From positions 1 through 46,910 of the forward strand of contig DAHUYB010000020.1 in the NCBI GenBank assembly GCA_027315405.1: DNA of 46,910 bases. The letters are read 5' to 3'. This document shows positions 1 through 9,211 of this stretch, in pieces. The notes under the pieces are model-generated. The model was not told where the DNA came from. It worked only from the letters and a program-made list of their open reading frames with translations, and searched no databases. Each line of letters starts with the position of its first letter. Position 1 is the first letter of the stretch. The position numbers and the translations under genes were made by a program. The stretch comes from Gammaproteobacteria bacterium (GTDB lineage: Bacteria > Pseudomonadota > Gammaproteobacteria > Natronospirales > REEB76).

Positions 1-327
1 GCGCTCAACGCCGGCGTGAAAGGCTACCTGCTGAAAGACGCGCCGGCGGAGCAACTGGCGGAGGCCATCCGCAAAGTCCACCGGGGCGGCAAGGTGATCG
101 CACCGGAACTCGCCGCCGAAGCCTGGGATACGGAAGATCCCCTCAGCGACCGCGAGCGCCAGGTGTTGCGTTTGGCCGGCGAAGGCCTGGCGAGCGCCGA
201 CATCGCCCGACAGTTGTTCCTGTCGGAAGGCACGGTGCGCAATTATCTGTCGGAAGCCATCGGCAAACTGGGCGCCGCCAACCGCATCGAAGCCGCGCGC
301 ATCGCTCGCCAGAAGGGTTGGCTATAA
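1..327 (+). CDS. LuxR/NarL-type response regulator, C-terminal part (5' partial)
   Basis: The reading frame is open from base 1, so the gene begins before the window. The visible part holds the end of a receiver domain (GVKGYLLKDAP, the usual alpha5 entry with its conserved Lys) and then a LuxR-type helix-turn-helix starting at LSDRERQVLRLAGEGLASAD, with the recognition helix in LSEGTVRNYLSEAIGKLG. Such proteins are two-component response regulators that bind DNA as dimers. The sequence resembles the DesR-like group, but the missing N-terminus and absent kinase prevent naming. It points towards the minus-strand pyk gene and is separated from it by an inverted-repeat element. Confidence 0.9.
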   Translation, partial: ALNAGVKGYLLKDAPAEQLAEAIRKVHRGGKVIAPELAAEAWDTEDPLSDRERQVLRLAGEGLASADIARQLFLSEGTVRNYLSEAIGKLGAANRIEAARIARQKGWL

Positions 328-356
328 TAGAAATCCCGCCTTTCTGACTTCGATTT

Positions 357-497
357 AGAAGCGGTCTCAAATACCAGAATCCGTTCATGTTGAGCGTAGC
401 GAAGTCGCAACATCCCTGCCGCGGCAGAAATTCCACCCTTCGACTTCGCGCCTTTGGCGCTATGTTCAGAGCGAACGGCATTTTTGAGACCGCTTCT
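357..497. repeat. MITE-like element with perfect 15-bp terminal inverted repeats
   Basis: AGAAGCGGTCTCAAA at 357-371 is exactly reverse-complemented at 483-497. The roughly 110-bp interior has further internal complementarity (CCGTTC at its left end against GAACGG at its right, and CTTCG/CGAAG motifs) and no ORF of its own. The right end supplies part of the pyk stop codon region (496-498). The architecture resembles a small non-autonomous mobile element, and it could fold into a hairpin that ends transcription of the two converging genes. No flanking target duplication was clear. Confidence 0.7.
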
Positions 498-1923
498 AGT
501 CGCCGACGCGCACGATCTTGAGGCTGTTGGTGCCGCCGGTGACGCCGCTGAATTCGCCCTTGGTGCAGATCACGAAATCGCCGTCCTTGACGATGCCGCG
601 TTTTTTGAGCTCGTCCGCGGCGCTGCGCAATACTTGGTCCGGATTGGTGTGCATCACGTCGAAAGCTACTGGATAAACCCCGCGGTACAAGGTTACGCGC
701 CGGCGCGTAGCTTCATGGCGGGTCATGGCGTAAATCGGAATACCGGAGCTGATGCGCGACATCCACAGCGCGGTCGAACCGGATTCCGTAAGTGCGAGGA
801 TGGCTTTCACATCCATGTGGTTGGCGGTGTACATCACCGCCATGGCGATGGCCTCGTCCACGCGTCCGAAATGCCGATCCAGACGCTGCTGCGAACTCGC
901 CGACATGCGCTGGCGCTCGGCGCCTTCGCACACCCGCGCCATGGCCTCCACGGTCTTCACCGGATATTTGCCAGCGGCAGTCTCCGCCGACAGCATCACC
1001 GCGTCGGTACCGTCCAAAACCGCGTTGGCGACGTCCAATACTTCGGCGCGGGTCGGTACCGGGCTGTGGATCATGGACTCCATCATCTGGGTGGCGGTAA
1101 TCACCACGCGATTAAGGTCCCGGGCGCGACGGATGATGTGCTTTTGGATGCCGGGTAGTTCCGCATCGCCGATCTCGACCGCCAGGTCGCCGCGCGCAAT
1201 CATCACCACGTCGGAAGCCTGGATGATAGCGTCGAGGTTCTCGATGGCCTCGGTACGCTCAATCTTGGCAATGATGCCGGCCTTGCCGCCCGCCGCCTGC
1301 AAAAGCTTGCGCGCGCGTTCAATATCGCCGGCATCCCGCGGAAAAGACACGGCCAGGTAATCCACGCCGAGCTCGGCCGCCAGCTTGATGTCGCGCAAAT
1401 CCTTATCCGTAAGCGCCTTGGCGGACAAACCTCCGCCCTGGCGGTTGACGCCCTTGTGATCAGAAAGCTCTCCGCCGTTTTCCACACGGCAGAGAATGCG
1501 TGCACCCACCACCTTCTGCACGCGCAGACTGATTTCACCGTCGCCCAGCATCAGCAGGTCGCCGGCTTTCACATCCTGGGGGAGCGCCTTGTAGGTGAGA
1601 CCTACGGCTTCTGTGGTGCCGGCGTTGTCGGCAAGTTCCGCGTCCAGTACGAACGGATCGCCGTCCTTGAGCATGACACTGCCGCTGCGGAATTTCTCAA
1701 TGCGGATTTTTGGACCCTGCAGGTCGGCAAGCACACCCACATCCTTGCCGGTGGCCCAGGCAGCCGCGCGCACCAGTTCCAGGCGGTGACGATGATCCGC
1801 GGGTTCGCCGTGGGATAAATTCAGCCGCACCACATCCACGCCGGCGCGCACCAGCGCTTGCATGACTTCCGGCGTGTCGGTGGCTGGGCCGAGTGTGGCA
1901 ACGATTTTTGTTCTTCGTGGCAT
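496..1923 (-). CDS. pyk: Pyruvate kinase
   Basis: This 475-residue protein transfers phosphate from phosphoenolpyruvate to ADP, giving pyruvate and ATP in the last step of glycolysis in the cytoplasm. Visible family motifs are RLNLSHG (33-39), IIAKIER with the catalytic Lys (217-223), RGDLAVE for metal binding (244-250) and TATQMMESM (276-284). The length is normal and the C-terminal alpha/beta domain is complete. It is the last gene of the minus-strand run tkt-gap-pgk-pyk. Its stop codon lies within the right terminal repeat of the inverted-repeat element at 357-497. Confidence 0.97.
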   Translation of the reverse strand: MPRRTKIVATLGPATDTPEVMQALVRAGVDVVRLNLSHGEPADHRHRLELVRAAAWATGKDVGVLADLQGPKIRIEKFRSGSVMLKDGDPFVLDAELADNAGTTEAVGLTYKALPQDVKAGDLLMLGDGEISLRVQKVVGARILCRVENGGELSDHKGVNRQGGGLSAKALTDKDLRDIKLAAELGVDYLAVSFPRDAGDIERARKLLQAAGGKAGIIAKIERTEAIENLDAIIQASDVVMIARGDLAVEIGDAELPGIQKHIIRRARDLNRVVITATQMMESMIHSPVPTRAEVLDVANAVLDGTDAVMLSAETAAGKYPVKTVEAMARVCEGAERQRMSASSQQRLDRHFGRVDEAIAMAVMYTANHMDVKAILALTESGSTALWMSRISSGIPIYAMTRHEATRRRVTLYRGVYPVAFDVMHTNPDQVLRSAADELKKRGIVKDGDFVICTKGEFSGVTGGTNSLKIVRVGD

Positions 1924-2011
1924 AAACCAGGATCCCGATGTGTGGCTTGCGCTCAGTCTCAGACAATTTCTTGATAATGGTGCGGCGTAAAAATCAGTTT
2001 ACTCGCTTAGA

Positions 2012-2058
2012 ACGCAGCACGCAGCACGCAGCACGCAGCACGCAGCACGCAGCACGCA
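2012..2058. repeat. Heptanucleotide tandem repeat (ACGCAGC)
   Basis: Six perfect copies of the 7-bp unit ACGCAGC followed by a partial copy occupy the pgk-pyk gap, starting 7 bases after the pgk stop codon. The same words recur, facing each other, in the gap-pgk gap (3285-3362) and before the ABC transporter gene (about 7148-7240). The repeat is intergenic and does not encode a protein. Confidence 0.9.
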
Positions 2059-2064
2059 AGAAGT

Positions 2065-3267
2065 CTATGCCTGCTCTCGCGCCACACTTGCGGCCGCGCG
2101 CTCTTCGAGAACCGCCACTGCCGGCAAGGTTTTGCCTTCCAGAAATTCCAAAAAGGCGCCCCCACCGGTGGATACATAAGAGATGCGATCGGCCACACCA
2201 TACTTATCGAGTGCCGCCAGCGTGTCACCACCGCCGGCAAGGGAAAACGCCGGGCTTTCGGCCACCGCGTTGGCCAGTGCGCGGGTGCCTTCGCCGAACT
2301 GAGCAAACTCGAAGACGCCCACCGGGCCGTTCCAGACGATGGTGCCGGCTTTTTTGAGAATCCCAGCGTACTGTCCCGAGGTGTCCGGGCCGATATCGAG
2401 AATCATCTCGTCGGCACCCACTTCATTCACTTTGCGCACATCCGCCTCCGCGCTGGCGGAAAACTCCTGCGCCACCACCACGTCCACGGGTAGTGGGATA
2501 TTCACGCCACGTTTGTGTGCCGCGTTGCTAAGCCGTTGCGCTTCCGGCACCAAGGCCGCCTCATACAGGGATTTGCCGACATTATAGCCGGCGGCGGCGA
2601 TGAAGGTGTTGGCGATACCACCGCCCACGATCAGCTGATCCACGATCTTTGTCAGCGCATCCAGTAGCGTAAGCTTGGTGGATACCTTGGAGCCAGCGAC
2701 GATCGCCACCAGCGGCCGAGCCGGATGTTCCAGCGCCCGGCCCAGAGCCTCCAATTCACGTGTCAGCAGCGGCCCTGCGCAGGCGATGACGGCAAATTTC
2801 GCCACCCCATGAGTGGATGCTTCAGCGCGGTGCGCGGTAGCGAAAGCATCCATCACATAAACGTCGCAGAGCGCCGCCATTTTTCGGGCCAGCGCCTCGT
2901 CATCCTGTTTTTCACCCTTGAGGAAGCGTACATTCTCGAATAGCATGGCTTCACCGGGCGCCACGTTCACGCCATTGATCCAATCGCGTATCAGCCGAAC
3001 TTTTATGCCCAGCAGTTCCGTGAGCCGTTCGGCCACCGGCGCCAGTGACAACGCGGCGGCGTACTCGCCTTCCTTGGGACGGCCAAGATGCGACATCAGC
3101 ATTACTGACGCGCCGGCTTTGATGGCGTATTGGATTGTCGGCAGTGCCGCACGGATACGCACGTCGCTGCTAATGCCGCCGCCGTCATCCAGCGGCACAT
3201 TCAGATCTTCCCGGATAAGCACGCGTTTGGCGTGTAAATCCAGGTCGGTCATTTTTATGATTGGCAT
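2065..3267 (-). CDS. pgk: Phosphoglycerate kinase
   Basis: The 400-residue product interconverts 1,3-bisphosphoglycerate/ADP and 3-phosphoglycerate/ATP and serves both glycolysis and the Calvin cycle. Family hallmarks are [11 protein letters not shown] near the N-terminus, [27 protein letters not shown] and the C-terminal [13 protein letters not shown] loop. A second possible ATG lies five codons downstream (MTDLDL), but the upstream ATG is preceded by a GGAAAAG sequence. The gene lies between gap and pyk on the same strand, which is a common proteobacterial order. Confidence 0.97.
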   Translation of the reverse strand: MPIIKMTDLDLHAKRVLIREDLNVPLDDGGGISSDVRIRAALPTIQYAIKAGASVMLMSHLGRPKEGEYAAALSLAPVAERLTELLGIKVRLIRDWINGVNVAPGEAMLFENVRFLKGEKQDDEALARKMAALCDVYVMDAFATAHRAEASTHGVAKFAVIACAGPLLTRELEALGRALEHPARPLVAIVAGSKVSTKLTLLDALTKIVDQLIVGGGIANTFIAAAGYNVGKSLYEAALVPEAQRLSNAAHKRGVNIPLPVDVVVAQEFSASAEADVRKVNEVGADEMILDIGPDTSGQYAGILKKAGTIVWNGPVGVFEFAQFGEGTRALANAVAESPAFSLAGGGDTLAALDKYGVADRISYVSTGGGAFLEFLEGKTLPAVAVLEERAAASVAREQA

Positions 3268-3282
3268 CGCTTTTCCATAAGA

Positions 3283-3362
3283 GGGTGCTGCGTGCCAGGT
3301 ACTGCGTGCTGCGGAAAGACGCTCTTCTCTTTACGCAGCACCCGGCACGCGGAACGCAGTAC
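3283..3362. repeat. Facing copies of the GCAGCAC-family repeat between gap and pgk
   Basis: GTGCTGCGT at 3285-3293 and GTACTGCGT at 3299-3307 have reverse complements ACGCAGCAC at 3333-3341 and ACGCAGTAC at 3354-3362, so transcribed RNA can form alternative long stems. A T-run follows at 3363 on the plus strand only, so on the gap-to-pgk transcript the stem lacks a following U-tract. It may be an RNA-stability or processing hairpin rather than a terminator. Confidence 0.7.
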
Positions 3363-3370
3363 TTTTTTAG

Positions 3371-4384
3371 TTACTTCGCATTCCACAAAGCCACGGCCGC
3401 ATCCAGCATGCGGTTGCTGAATCCCCATTCGTTGTCATACCAGCCACAGACCTTCACCAGCCGGCCGATGACCCGGGTCATCCACGCGTCATAGGTGCAA
3501 GACGCCGGATCGTGGTTGAAATCCACCGACACCAGCGGCTGCTCGTTGTAATTCAAGATACCCTTGAGCTCCCCGTGGCTCGCGGCTCGCATTATTTTGT
3601 GGATTTCTTCCCTGGTCACATCACGTGCCGCGATAATTGTCAGATCCACGATGGACACGTTGATGGTCGGCACACGGATGGCGAAACCGTCCAGCTTGCC
3701 GGCCAGTTCCGGAATCACCAGACCGATGGCCGTGGCCGCGCCGGTCTTGGTGGGGATCATGGAGTGCGTTGCGGAGCGCGCACGCCGCAGATCCTTGTGG
3801 AATACGTCGGTCAACACCTGATCATTGGTGTAGGCATGCACGGTGTTCATGATGCCGCCGAGGATGCCGATCTTTTCGTGCAGCACCTTGGCAAGCGGCG
3901 CCAGGCAATTGGTGGTGCAAGAGGCGTTGGAGATCACCGTATGCGAAGACTTGAGAATTTTATGGTTCACGCCGTAAACGATGGTCGCGTCCACATCCTC
4001 GCCGCCCGGCGCGGAGATGATCACCTTCTTGGCGCCGCCCTGGAGATGCGCCGAAGCCTTGGCCTTGCTGGCGAACAGGCCGGTGCATTCCAGCACCATG
4101 TCGGCTCCCACGCTGCCCCAGGCGATTTTCGCCGGATCGCGTTCGGCGAACACGCGAATCCGGTCGTCGTTTACCAGCAGATAATCGCCGTCCACCGTCA
4201 CCGCTCCGGGGAACTTGCCGTGGGTAGTGTCGTGACGGGTGAGATACGCATTGGTGGCCGCGTCTCCCAGGTCATTAATGGCCACGATCTTGATTTCGTT
4301 GCTGCGCTTGCTTTCATAGAGCGCGCGCAGGATATTGCGTCCGATGCGCCCGTAACCGTTAATTCCGACTTTGATAATAGCCAT
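3371..4384 (-). CDS. gap: Glyceraldehyde-3-phosphate dehydrogenase, type I
   Basis: This 337-residue enzyme oxidises and phosphorylates glyceraldehyde 3-phosphate using NAD(P), and it runs in reverse in the Calvin cycle. The N-terminal Rossmann motif [10 protein letters not shown] (7-16) and the catalytic SNASCTTNC with Cys156 are intact, as are the phosphate-binding loop residues further on. An AGGAG ribosome-binding site lies 8 bases before the ATG. It sits between tkt and pgk in the same direction and is probably co-transcribed with them. Coenzyme preference cannot be settled from the motif alone. Confidence 0.97.
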   Translation of the reverse strand: MAIIKVGINGYGRIGRNILRALYESKRSNEIKIVAINDLGDAATNAYLTRHDTTHGKFPGAVTVDGDYLLVNDDRIRVFAERDPAKIAWGSVGADMVLECTGLFASKAKASAHLQGGAKKVIISAPGGEDVDATIVYGVNHKILKSSHTVISNASCTTNCLAPLAKVLHEKIGILGGIMNTVHAYTNDQVLTDVFHKDLRRARSATHSMIPTKTGAATAIGLVIPELAGKLDGFAIRVPTINVSIVDLTIIAARDVTREEIHKIMRAASHGELKGILNYNEQPLVSVDFNHDPASCTYDAWMTRVIGRLVKVCGWYDNEWGFSNRMLDAAVALWNAK

Positions 4385-4489
4385 TAGCTAGCTCCTACTC
4401 GCAGATATTTAACCACCGGCTGCTCAGGCTGAGGAAGTGAGATATCAGCCGTGAGGAGAAAGAAAATCTTTTCCAAAGGCTTCATTGCC

Positions 4490-6511
4490 TCACACCTCAC
4501 TGCTCACCGGATTTCTTTTAAGCACCGCTTCCACCGCTTTCACCACATTGTCCACGGTAAAACCGAAGTATTCGAACACGTCTTTGGCGGGCGCCGATTC
4601 GCCGTAGCGGTCGATGCCGAGGATGCGCCCGTGCCGCCCCACATAACGGTGCCAGAACTCGGTGACCCCCGCCTCGACCGCCACCCGCGCCTTCACCGCC
4701 GGTGGCAGTATGTACTCGCGATAACTTGTGTCCTGGGCATCAAACACGCTGGTGCAGGGTATTGACACCACCCGCACAGCCACCCCACGCTCTGCCAATT
4801 GTTTGGCGGCATTCGCGGCGAGTGCCACTTCGGAACCGGTGGCGATAATGATGGCCGCCGGGTCGCCTTGGGTGTTGCACAGGATATAACCGCCGCGGCG
4901 GATGGATTCCACTTGTACGGCTGCGCGCTCGAAATGCGGCAGGCCCTGGCGCGACAATGCCAGCGCCGTGGGTCCACGCCGGCGCTCGATGGCCGCGGCC
5001 CAGGCCACGGCGGTTTCCACATCGTCGCAGGGCCGCCACAGTTCCATGCCCGGCAGGATGCGCAAGCTGGTCAGATGCTCGATGGACTGATGGGTGGGGC
5101 CGTCCTCGCCCAGACCGATGGAATCGTGGGTATATATATAGATGCTGCCCGCGCCCATGAGCGCGGCCATGCGTAAGGCGTTGCGGGCGTAATCGGAGAA
5201 CGTGAGGAAAGTGCCGCCGTAGGGAATAAAGCCGCCGTGCAGCGCCAGGCCGTTAAGAATGGCCGACATGCCGAACTCGCGCACGCCAAAATATAGATAG
5301 TTGCCGCCGAAATCCTGCCGGGTGATGGCGCGCGAGCCCGTCCACACGGTGTTGTTGGAGCCGCTCAGATCCGCCGAACCGCCGATCAATTCCGGCAGCA
5401 GCGGGGCATAGCCATCGAGTGCGTTCTGGGAAGCCTTGCGGGTCGCCATCTCACCGCCATGCGCCGCCGTCCCGTTGATGAATTGCCGAGCCTGCTCCGG
5501 CCAGTCCTGTGGCAGTTCACCGCGCAGGCGGCGCGCGAATTCCGCCGCCAGTTCCGGATAGGATTTCTCATATCCACCAAACAGCGTGTTCCAGTTATCC
5601 TCGAATGCCCGGCCGCGCGCACGCGCATCCCAACCGGCGTAGTACTCCGGTGGAATTTCAAACGCCGAGAATTTCCAACCGAGCCGGGTGCGGGCGGCGG
5701 TCACCTCCTCCTCACCCAGGGCTTCGCCGTGGGCGTGTTTGGTGTTCTGTTTCTTGGGGGCGCCGAATCCAATAATGGTCTTGCAGCAGATAAGCGTGGG
5801 TTTGTCGCTAACCGCACGCGCCTCTTCAATGGCATGCTTCACCGCGACTGCGTCATGACCGTTCACGTTCGCCAGCACCTGCCAGCCATAGGCTTCGAAG
5901 CGCTTGGGGGTGTCGTCCGTGAACCAGCCGTGCACTTCACCGTCTATGGAAATGCCGTTGTCGTCGTAAAACGCGATGAGTTTACCCAGGCCCAGGGTGC
6001 CGGCGAGTCCGCAGACCTCATGGGAGATGCCTTCCATGAGACAGCCATCGCCCAGAAATACATAGGTGTGATGGTCGACAATCTTGAAGCCCGGCCGGTT
6101 GAAGCGCGTGGCCAGCACTTTTTCGGCAATGGCCATGCCCACGGCATTCGCCAGACCCTGGCCCAAGGGTCCGGTGGTGGTCTCGACTCCAGGCGTCAGT
6201 CCGTATTCCGGATGACCCGGGGTTTTGGAGTGCAACTGCCGAAAACGCTTGAGTTCCGTGAGAGGCAACTCGTAGCCGGTGAGGTGCAATAGCGCATACA
6301 GCAGCATAGAGCCATGGCCGTTGGAAAGTACGAAGCGATCACGGTCGGCCCACTTTGGGTTCGTGGGGTTGTGTTTGAGATAGTCGTTCCACAGGACTTC
6401 GGCGATGTCCGCCATGCCCATGGGCATGCCGGGATGACCGCATTTGGCCTGCTGTACCGCATCCATGGCGAGGGCCCGGATGGCGTTGGCTAGTTCGCGA
6501 CGCGAGGGCAT
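4490..6511 (-). CDS. tkt: Transketolase
   Basis: This 673-residue thiamine-diphosphate enzyme moves two-carbon ketol units between sugar phosphates in the pentose-phosphate and Calvin pathways. Visible motifs are [10 protein letters not shown] with His26, the GHG loop near residue 66, the cofactor motif GDGCLMEG (154-161) and GEDGPTHQ in the pyrimidine domain. A GGAG ribosome-binding site precedes the ATG by about 6 bases. It is the first gene of the minus-strand cluster and is divergent from the thioesterase at 6637. The C-terminal domain is complete. Confidence 0.97.
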   Translation of the reverse strand: MPSRRELANAIRALAMDAVQQAKCGHPGMPMGMADIAEVLWNDYLKHNPTNPKWADRDRFVLSNGHGSMLLYALLHLTGYELPLTELKRFRQLHSKTPGHPEYGLTPGVETTTGPLGQGLANAVGMAIAEKVLATRFNRPGFKIVDHHTYVFLGDGCLMEGISHEVCGLAGTLGLGKLIAFYDDNGISIDGEVHGWFTDDTPKRFEAYGWQVLANVNGHDAVAVKHAIEEARAVSDKPTLICCKTIIGFGAPKKQNTKHAHGEALGEEEVTAARTRLGWKFSAFEIPPEYYAGWDARARGRAFEDNWNTLFGGYEKSYPELAAEFARRLRGELPQDWPEQARQFINGTAAHGGEMATRKASQNALDGYAPLLPELIGGSADLSGSNNTVWTGSRAITRQDFGGNYLYFGVREFGMSAILNGLALHGGFIPYGGTFLTFSDYARNALRMAALMGAGSIYIYTHDSIGLGEDGPTHQSIEHLTSLRILPGMELWRPCDDVETAVAWAAAIERRRGPTALALSRQGLPHFERAAVQVESIRRGGYILCNTQGDPAAIIIATGSEVALAANAAKQLAERGVAVRVVSIPCTSVFDAQDTSYREYILPPAVKARVAVEAGVTEFWHRYVGRHGRILGIDRYGESAPAKDVFEYFGFTVDNVVKAVEAVLKRNPVSSEV

Positions 6512-6636
6512 GGAAACTCCGCGGGGGACGGTTGTGTATTTTCGCCGATGCAGCCGGTCAGGGACAACCCTAAACGTATCTGAATTTGCCGGCGTGCGCG
6601 TAAAATGGCGCCTGGCATAATGCGCAAGGAATGCGA

Positions 6637-7092
6637 GTGACCGACCCTGACTGCCGGGAATTCCGGGTCCGCTGGGCGGATCTCGATCCCAATGGCCACC
6701 TGCGCCATACCGCGTATATGGATTACGCCGCCCAGGCGCGCGTGGCTTTGCTACATGACTACGGGTTTACTCTGGAGCGCTTCCAGGAACTGCGCCTCGG
6801 CCCGGTGCTGTTCCGGGAAGAAACCCGGTATCTGCATGAGGTGCGGGCCAATGAGCGCGTCAGCGTGACCACCGAATTGAGCGGCCTGTCAGCCAATGGC
6901 AAACACTGGCGCATGCGCCACTGCATCTTCAAGGCGGATGGCACGCTGGCCTGCGTGGTCGATGTACAGGGCGCATGGCTGGACCTCAGGACGCGCCGCA
7001 TCACCACGCCGCCCGTGGAACTGGTGCAGGCGATGGAACAGGCGCCGCGCACCCGGGATTTTGCCGAGTTCGGGGCGCGCAAACCGGTGTGA
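6637..7092 (+). CDS. Acyl-CoA thioesterase-like hotdog protein (4HBT family)
   Basis: About 151 residues form a single hotdog domain. The motif [19 protein letters not shown] carries the Asp typical of the 4-hydroxybenzoyl-CoA/YbgC thioesterase group, which hydrolyse acyl-CoA thioesters in the cytoplasm. The AAGGA sequence at 6626-6630 touches an ATG at 6631 but lies 6 bases before an in-frame GTG at 6637, so the GTG is the better start. The gene is divergent from tkt. Substrate and pathway are unknown. Confidence 0.85.
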   Translation: MTDPDCREFRVRWADLDPNGHLRHTAYMDYAAQARVALLHDYGFTLERFQELRLGPVLFREETRYLHEVRANERVSVTTELSGLSANGKHWRMRHCIFKADGTLACVVDVQGAWLDLRTRRITTPPVELVQAMEQAPRTRDFAEFGARKPV

Positions 7093-7147
7093 TGTTTATG
7101 CCAGGTATTATTATGCGTAGGTTGGTTGATCTTTCGAACCCCAAGGT

Positions 7148-7240
7148 TGCAGGGTACTGTGTTCTGAGTGCTGGGTGCTGCGTGAAGAAATAATCGCTGC
7201 AGGCATGACCCAGTACGCAGCACACAGCACGCCGCACTCT
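7148..7240. repeat. Third copy of the GCAGCAC-family intergenic repeat, inverted arrangement
   Basis: GTGCTGGGTGCTGCGTG on the left faces ACGCAGCACACAGCAC on the right across an unrelated spacer. The words match the tandem array at 2012-2058 and the hairpin at 3283-3362. An open frame runs through it into the ABC ATPase gene, which would wrongly extend that protein by 40 residues. Confidence 0.65.
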
Positions 7241-7294
7241 GTGCTCGTTGGAGTTTGCTACACTCGCCCCAACCTGCAGCAAGTGGAGAAGCCA

Positions 7295-8266
7295 TTGACT
7301 GAATCCAACCCCGCCATCGAAACCCATGACCTTGTAAAGAATTACGACAAGGTCGAAGCGCTGTGCGGTATTGATCTGAGCGTCGGTGTCGGCGAAATGT
7401 TCGCGCTGCTCGGCCCCAACGGCGCCGGTAAAACCACGCTGTTTTCCATTCTCGCCACCCTGCGCAAACCCACGGGCGGCAGCGCCAAAGTATTGGGCCG
7501 TGACGTGGTACACGAGCGCCCCGCCGTGCGGCGGCATATGGGCATTGTGTTCCAGGAGCCGGCCCTGGAACAAAAGCTCTCGGTACGCGACAACCTGCTG
7601 CTTATGGGCCTGTTCTACGGTCTGGGCATCAAGGCAGGGCGCGCGCGCACCGCTGATATCCTGGAAAATCTCGGGCTCACAGACATCGCCGCACGCCAGA
7701 CACAAAAACTTTCCGGCGGCCAGAAACGCCGCCTCGAACTTGCGCGCTCCATGGTCCCGAACCCCGACATCCTGTTCCTGGATGAAGCCACCCTGGGGCT
7801 CGATGTGGATGCGCGCCGCAATTTCTGGGCGCAAGTGCGCCAGTTCGTGCGTTCCGGCCGCACCGTGTTCTTCACTACCCACTATATGGAGGAGGCGGAA
7901 GTCGCCGATCGCATCGCGCTCATCGACAAAGGCCGCATCATCGCTCTCGGCACACCCCAGGAACTCAAGCAACGCATCGGCGGCGGCGTGATCCTGCTAA
8001 CAACCGAAGACGATGCACGTGCCTTTGCCTGGCTCACTGAACAAGGGTACAAGCCCGAAAAAAGCGAACGCGGCATCCTGCTGGTGAGCGCGGAACCTGC
8101 AGCGGTACTGCCGAAACTGCTGACGACCATGCCGGTGAAACCCCTGCGCGCGGAAGTGCATGAACCGAGCCTGGAGGATGTATTTCTCACGCTCACCGGT
8201 AAAACCCTGGATGGTGGCGAGGCCAATCCCGCCAAACCCGCGTTTACCATTGGAGCCGCACCATGA
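7295..8266 (+). CDS. ABC-2 type exporter, ATP-binding subunit
   Basis: The ATPase of a DrrA/NodI-like ABC exporter, 323 residues. It has Walker A GPNGAGKTT (40-48), the signature LSGGQ (139-143) and Walker B ILFLDE with Glu164, plus the H-loop in FFTTHYMEEAE. The frame opens further upstream but runs through intergenic repeat DNA. A GTGGAG ribosome-binding sequence 6 bases before the TTG at 7295 supports that start. The stop overlaps the permease start by 4 bases (ATGA), so the two are translationally coupled. The exported substrate cannot be predicted. Confidence 0.93.
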   Translation: MTESNPAIETHDLVKNYDKVEALCGIDLSVGVGEMFALLGPNGAGKTTLFSILATLRKPTGGSAKVLGRDVVHERPAVRRHMGIVFQEPALEQKLSVRDNLLLMGLFYGLGIKAGRARTADILENLGLTDIAARQTQKLSGGQKRRLELARSMVPNPDILFLDEATLGLDVDARRNFWAQVRQFVRSGRTVFFTTHYMEEAEVADRIALIDKGRIIALGTPQELKQRIGGGVILLTTEDDARAFAWLTEQGYKPEKSERGILLVSAEPAAVLPKLLTTMPVKPLRAEVHEPSLEDVFLTLTGKTLDGGEANPAKPAFTIGAAP

Positions 8267-9006
8267 GGGGACTGCTCGCGGTGATTGCGTTGGACTTGAA
8301 GCGCCTATGGAGCGATCGCGTGCGCTTGATAGTCGGCCTTATCCAACCGTTGCTGTATCTGTTCGTGTTAGGTTCCGGCCTCGGCGCCAACTCGCGCATG
8401 GGCGGTGGAAAATACCTAGCGTACATCTACCCGGGGGTGCTGGGGCTGTCGCTGCTGTTCACCTCGGTGTTTGCCGCCATGCTGATTGTGTTCGACCGGC
8501 AAGTCGGCTTTTTGAAAGCCATTCTGGTCGCACCGGTTCCGCGTCCCGCGATCGCCATCGGCAAGATTCTGTCCGGCGCCCTCCAGGCATTGGTACCAGC
8601 CGTGGTGCTGCTTGTGTTTTTGCCGTTGCTGGGCATTCACCCGGGCTTGCTGCGGTTCCTGGGATTGCTGTGCGCCATGACCGTGGCTGCCGTCACATTC
8701 TCGGCCCTGGGGGTAGCCACTGCTGCGCGCTTCAAATCCACTACCGTGTTCCCGATCATCGGCAACGCGGTGCTGCTGCCGATGTTTTTCCTCTCGGGTG
8801 CGCTCTATCCGCTCGCCAATGTGCCTCATTGGCTCAAGATACTCGCGCATTTTGACCCAGTGGCTTATGCCGTGGACCTGATGCGCGGCGCGCTGCTGGG
8901 GACGCTGTTCTTCCCGCTGTGGCTGTCCATTGGAGTGCTGGCGGGGTTCATCGTCGTGCTCACCTGGCTCGCGACCCGCGTATTTGCCTCCGGCGAGGAT
9001 GCTTAG
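8263..9006 (+). CDS. ABC-2 type exporter, permease subunit
   Basis: A 247-residue integral membrane protein with about six hydrophobic segments and the ABC-2 signature region near the end (FFLSGALYPLANVPHWLK...FDPVAYAVDLMRGALLG), as in DrrB and NodJ. It forms the membrane channel for the ATPase encoded immediately upstream, with which it overlaps by 4 bases. Together they would be a simple homodimeric or heteromeric exporter of the drug, polysaccharide or lipid type. Nothing nearby points to the substrate. Confidence 0.92.
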   Translation: MRGLLAVIALDLKRLWSDRVRLIVGLIQPLLYLFVLGSGLGANSRMGGGKYLAYIYPGVLGLSLLFTSVFAAMLIVFDRQVGFLKAILVAPVPRPAIAIGKILSGALQALVPAVVLLVFLPLLGIHPGLLRFLGLLCAMTVAAVTFSALGVATAARFKSTTVFPIIGNAVLLPMFFLSGALYPLANVPHWLKILAHFDPVAYAVDLMRGALLGTLFFPLWLSIGVLAGFIVVLTWLATRVFASGEDA

Positions 9007-9211
9007 AGCCTCGGTATCAGGCCTCCGTGCGACGGCTGCGCACTCACGCGAGCACTTCCAACCATCTTCCGATTTTGTGGGTATACTCATTTCACTATGT
9101 AATCAGGTGGTTGGGGATATTCAGATATCAGCGCGCTTCTCTTTAGTCGGAATAGCATAGAGGTCATCTACTCATTTTCTGAAAAGCATTCACCTAACGG
9201 AGGCTTCACCC

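Noticed and set aside
2012-2058. Tandem repeat as a possible CRISPR array
   Set aside because: Units are only 7 bp, contiguous and without spacers; no cas genes nearby.
3512-4387. 291-codon plus-strand open frame opposite gap
   Set aside because: Antisense shadow of a clearly conserved gene; no family motif and no ribosome-binding site.
5459-6292. 277-codon plus-strand open frame opposite tkt
   Set aside because: Antisense to transketolase; the open frame follows from the codon bias of the real gene.
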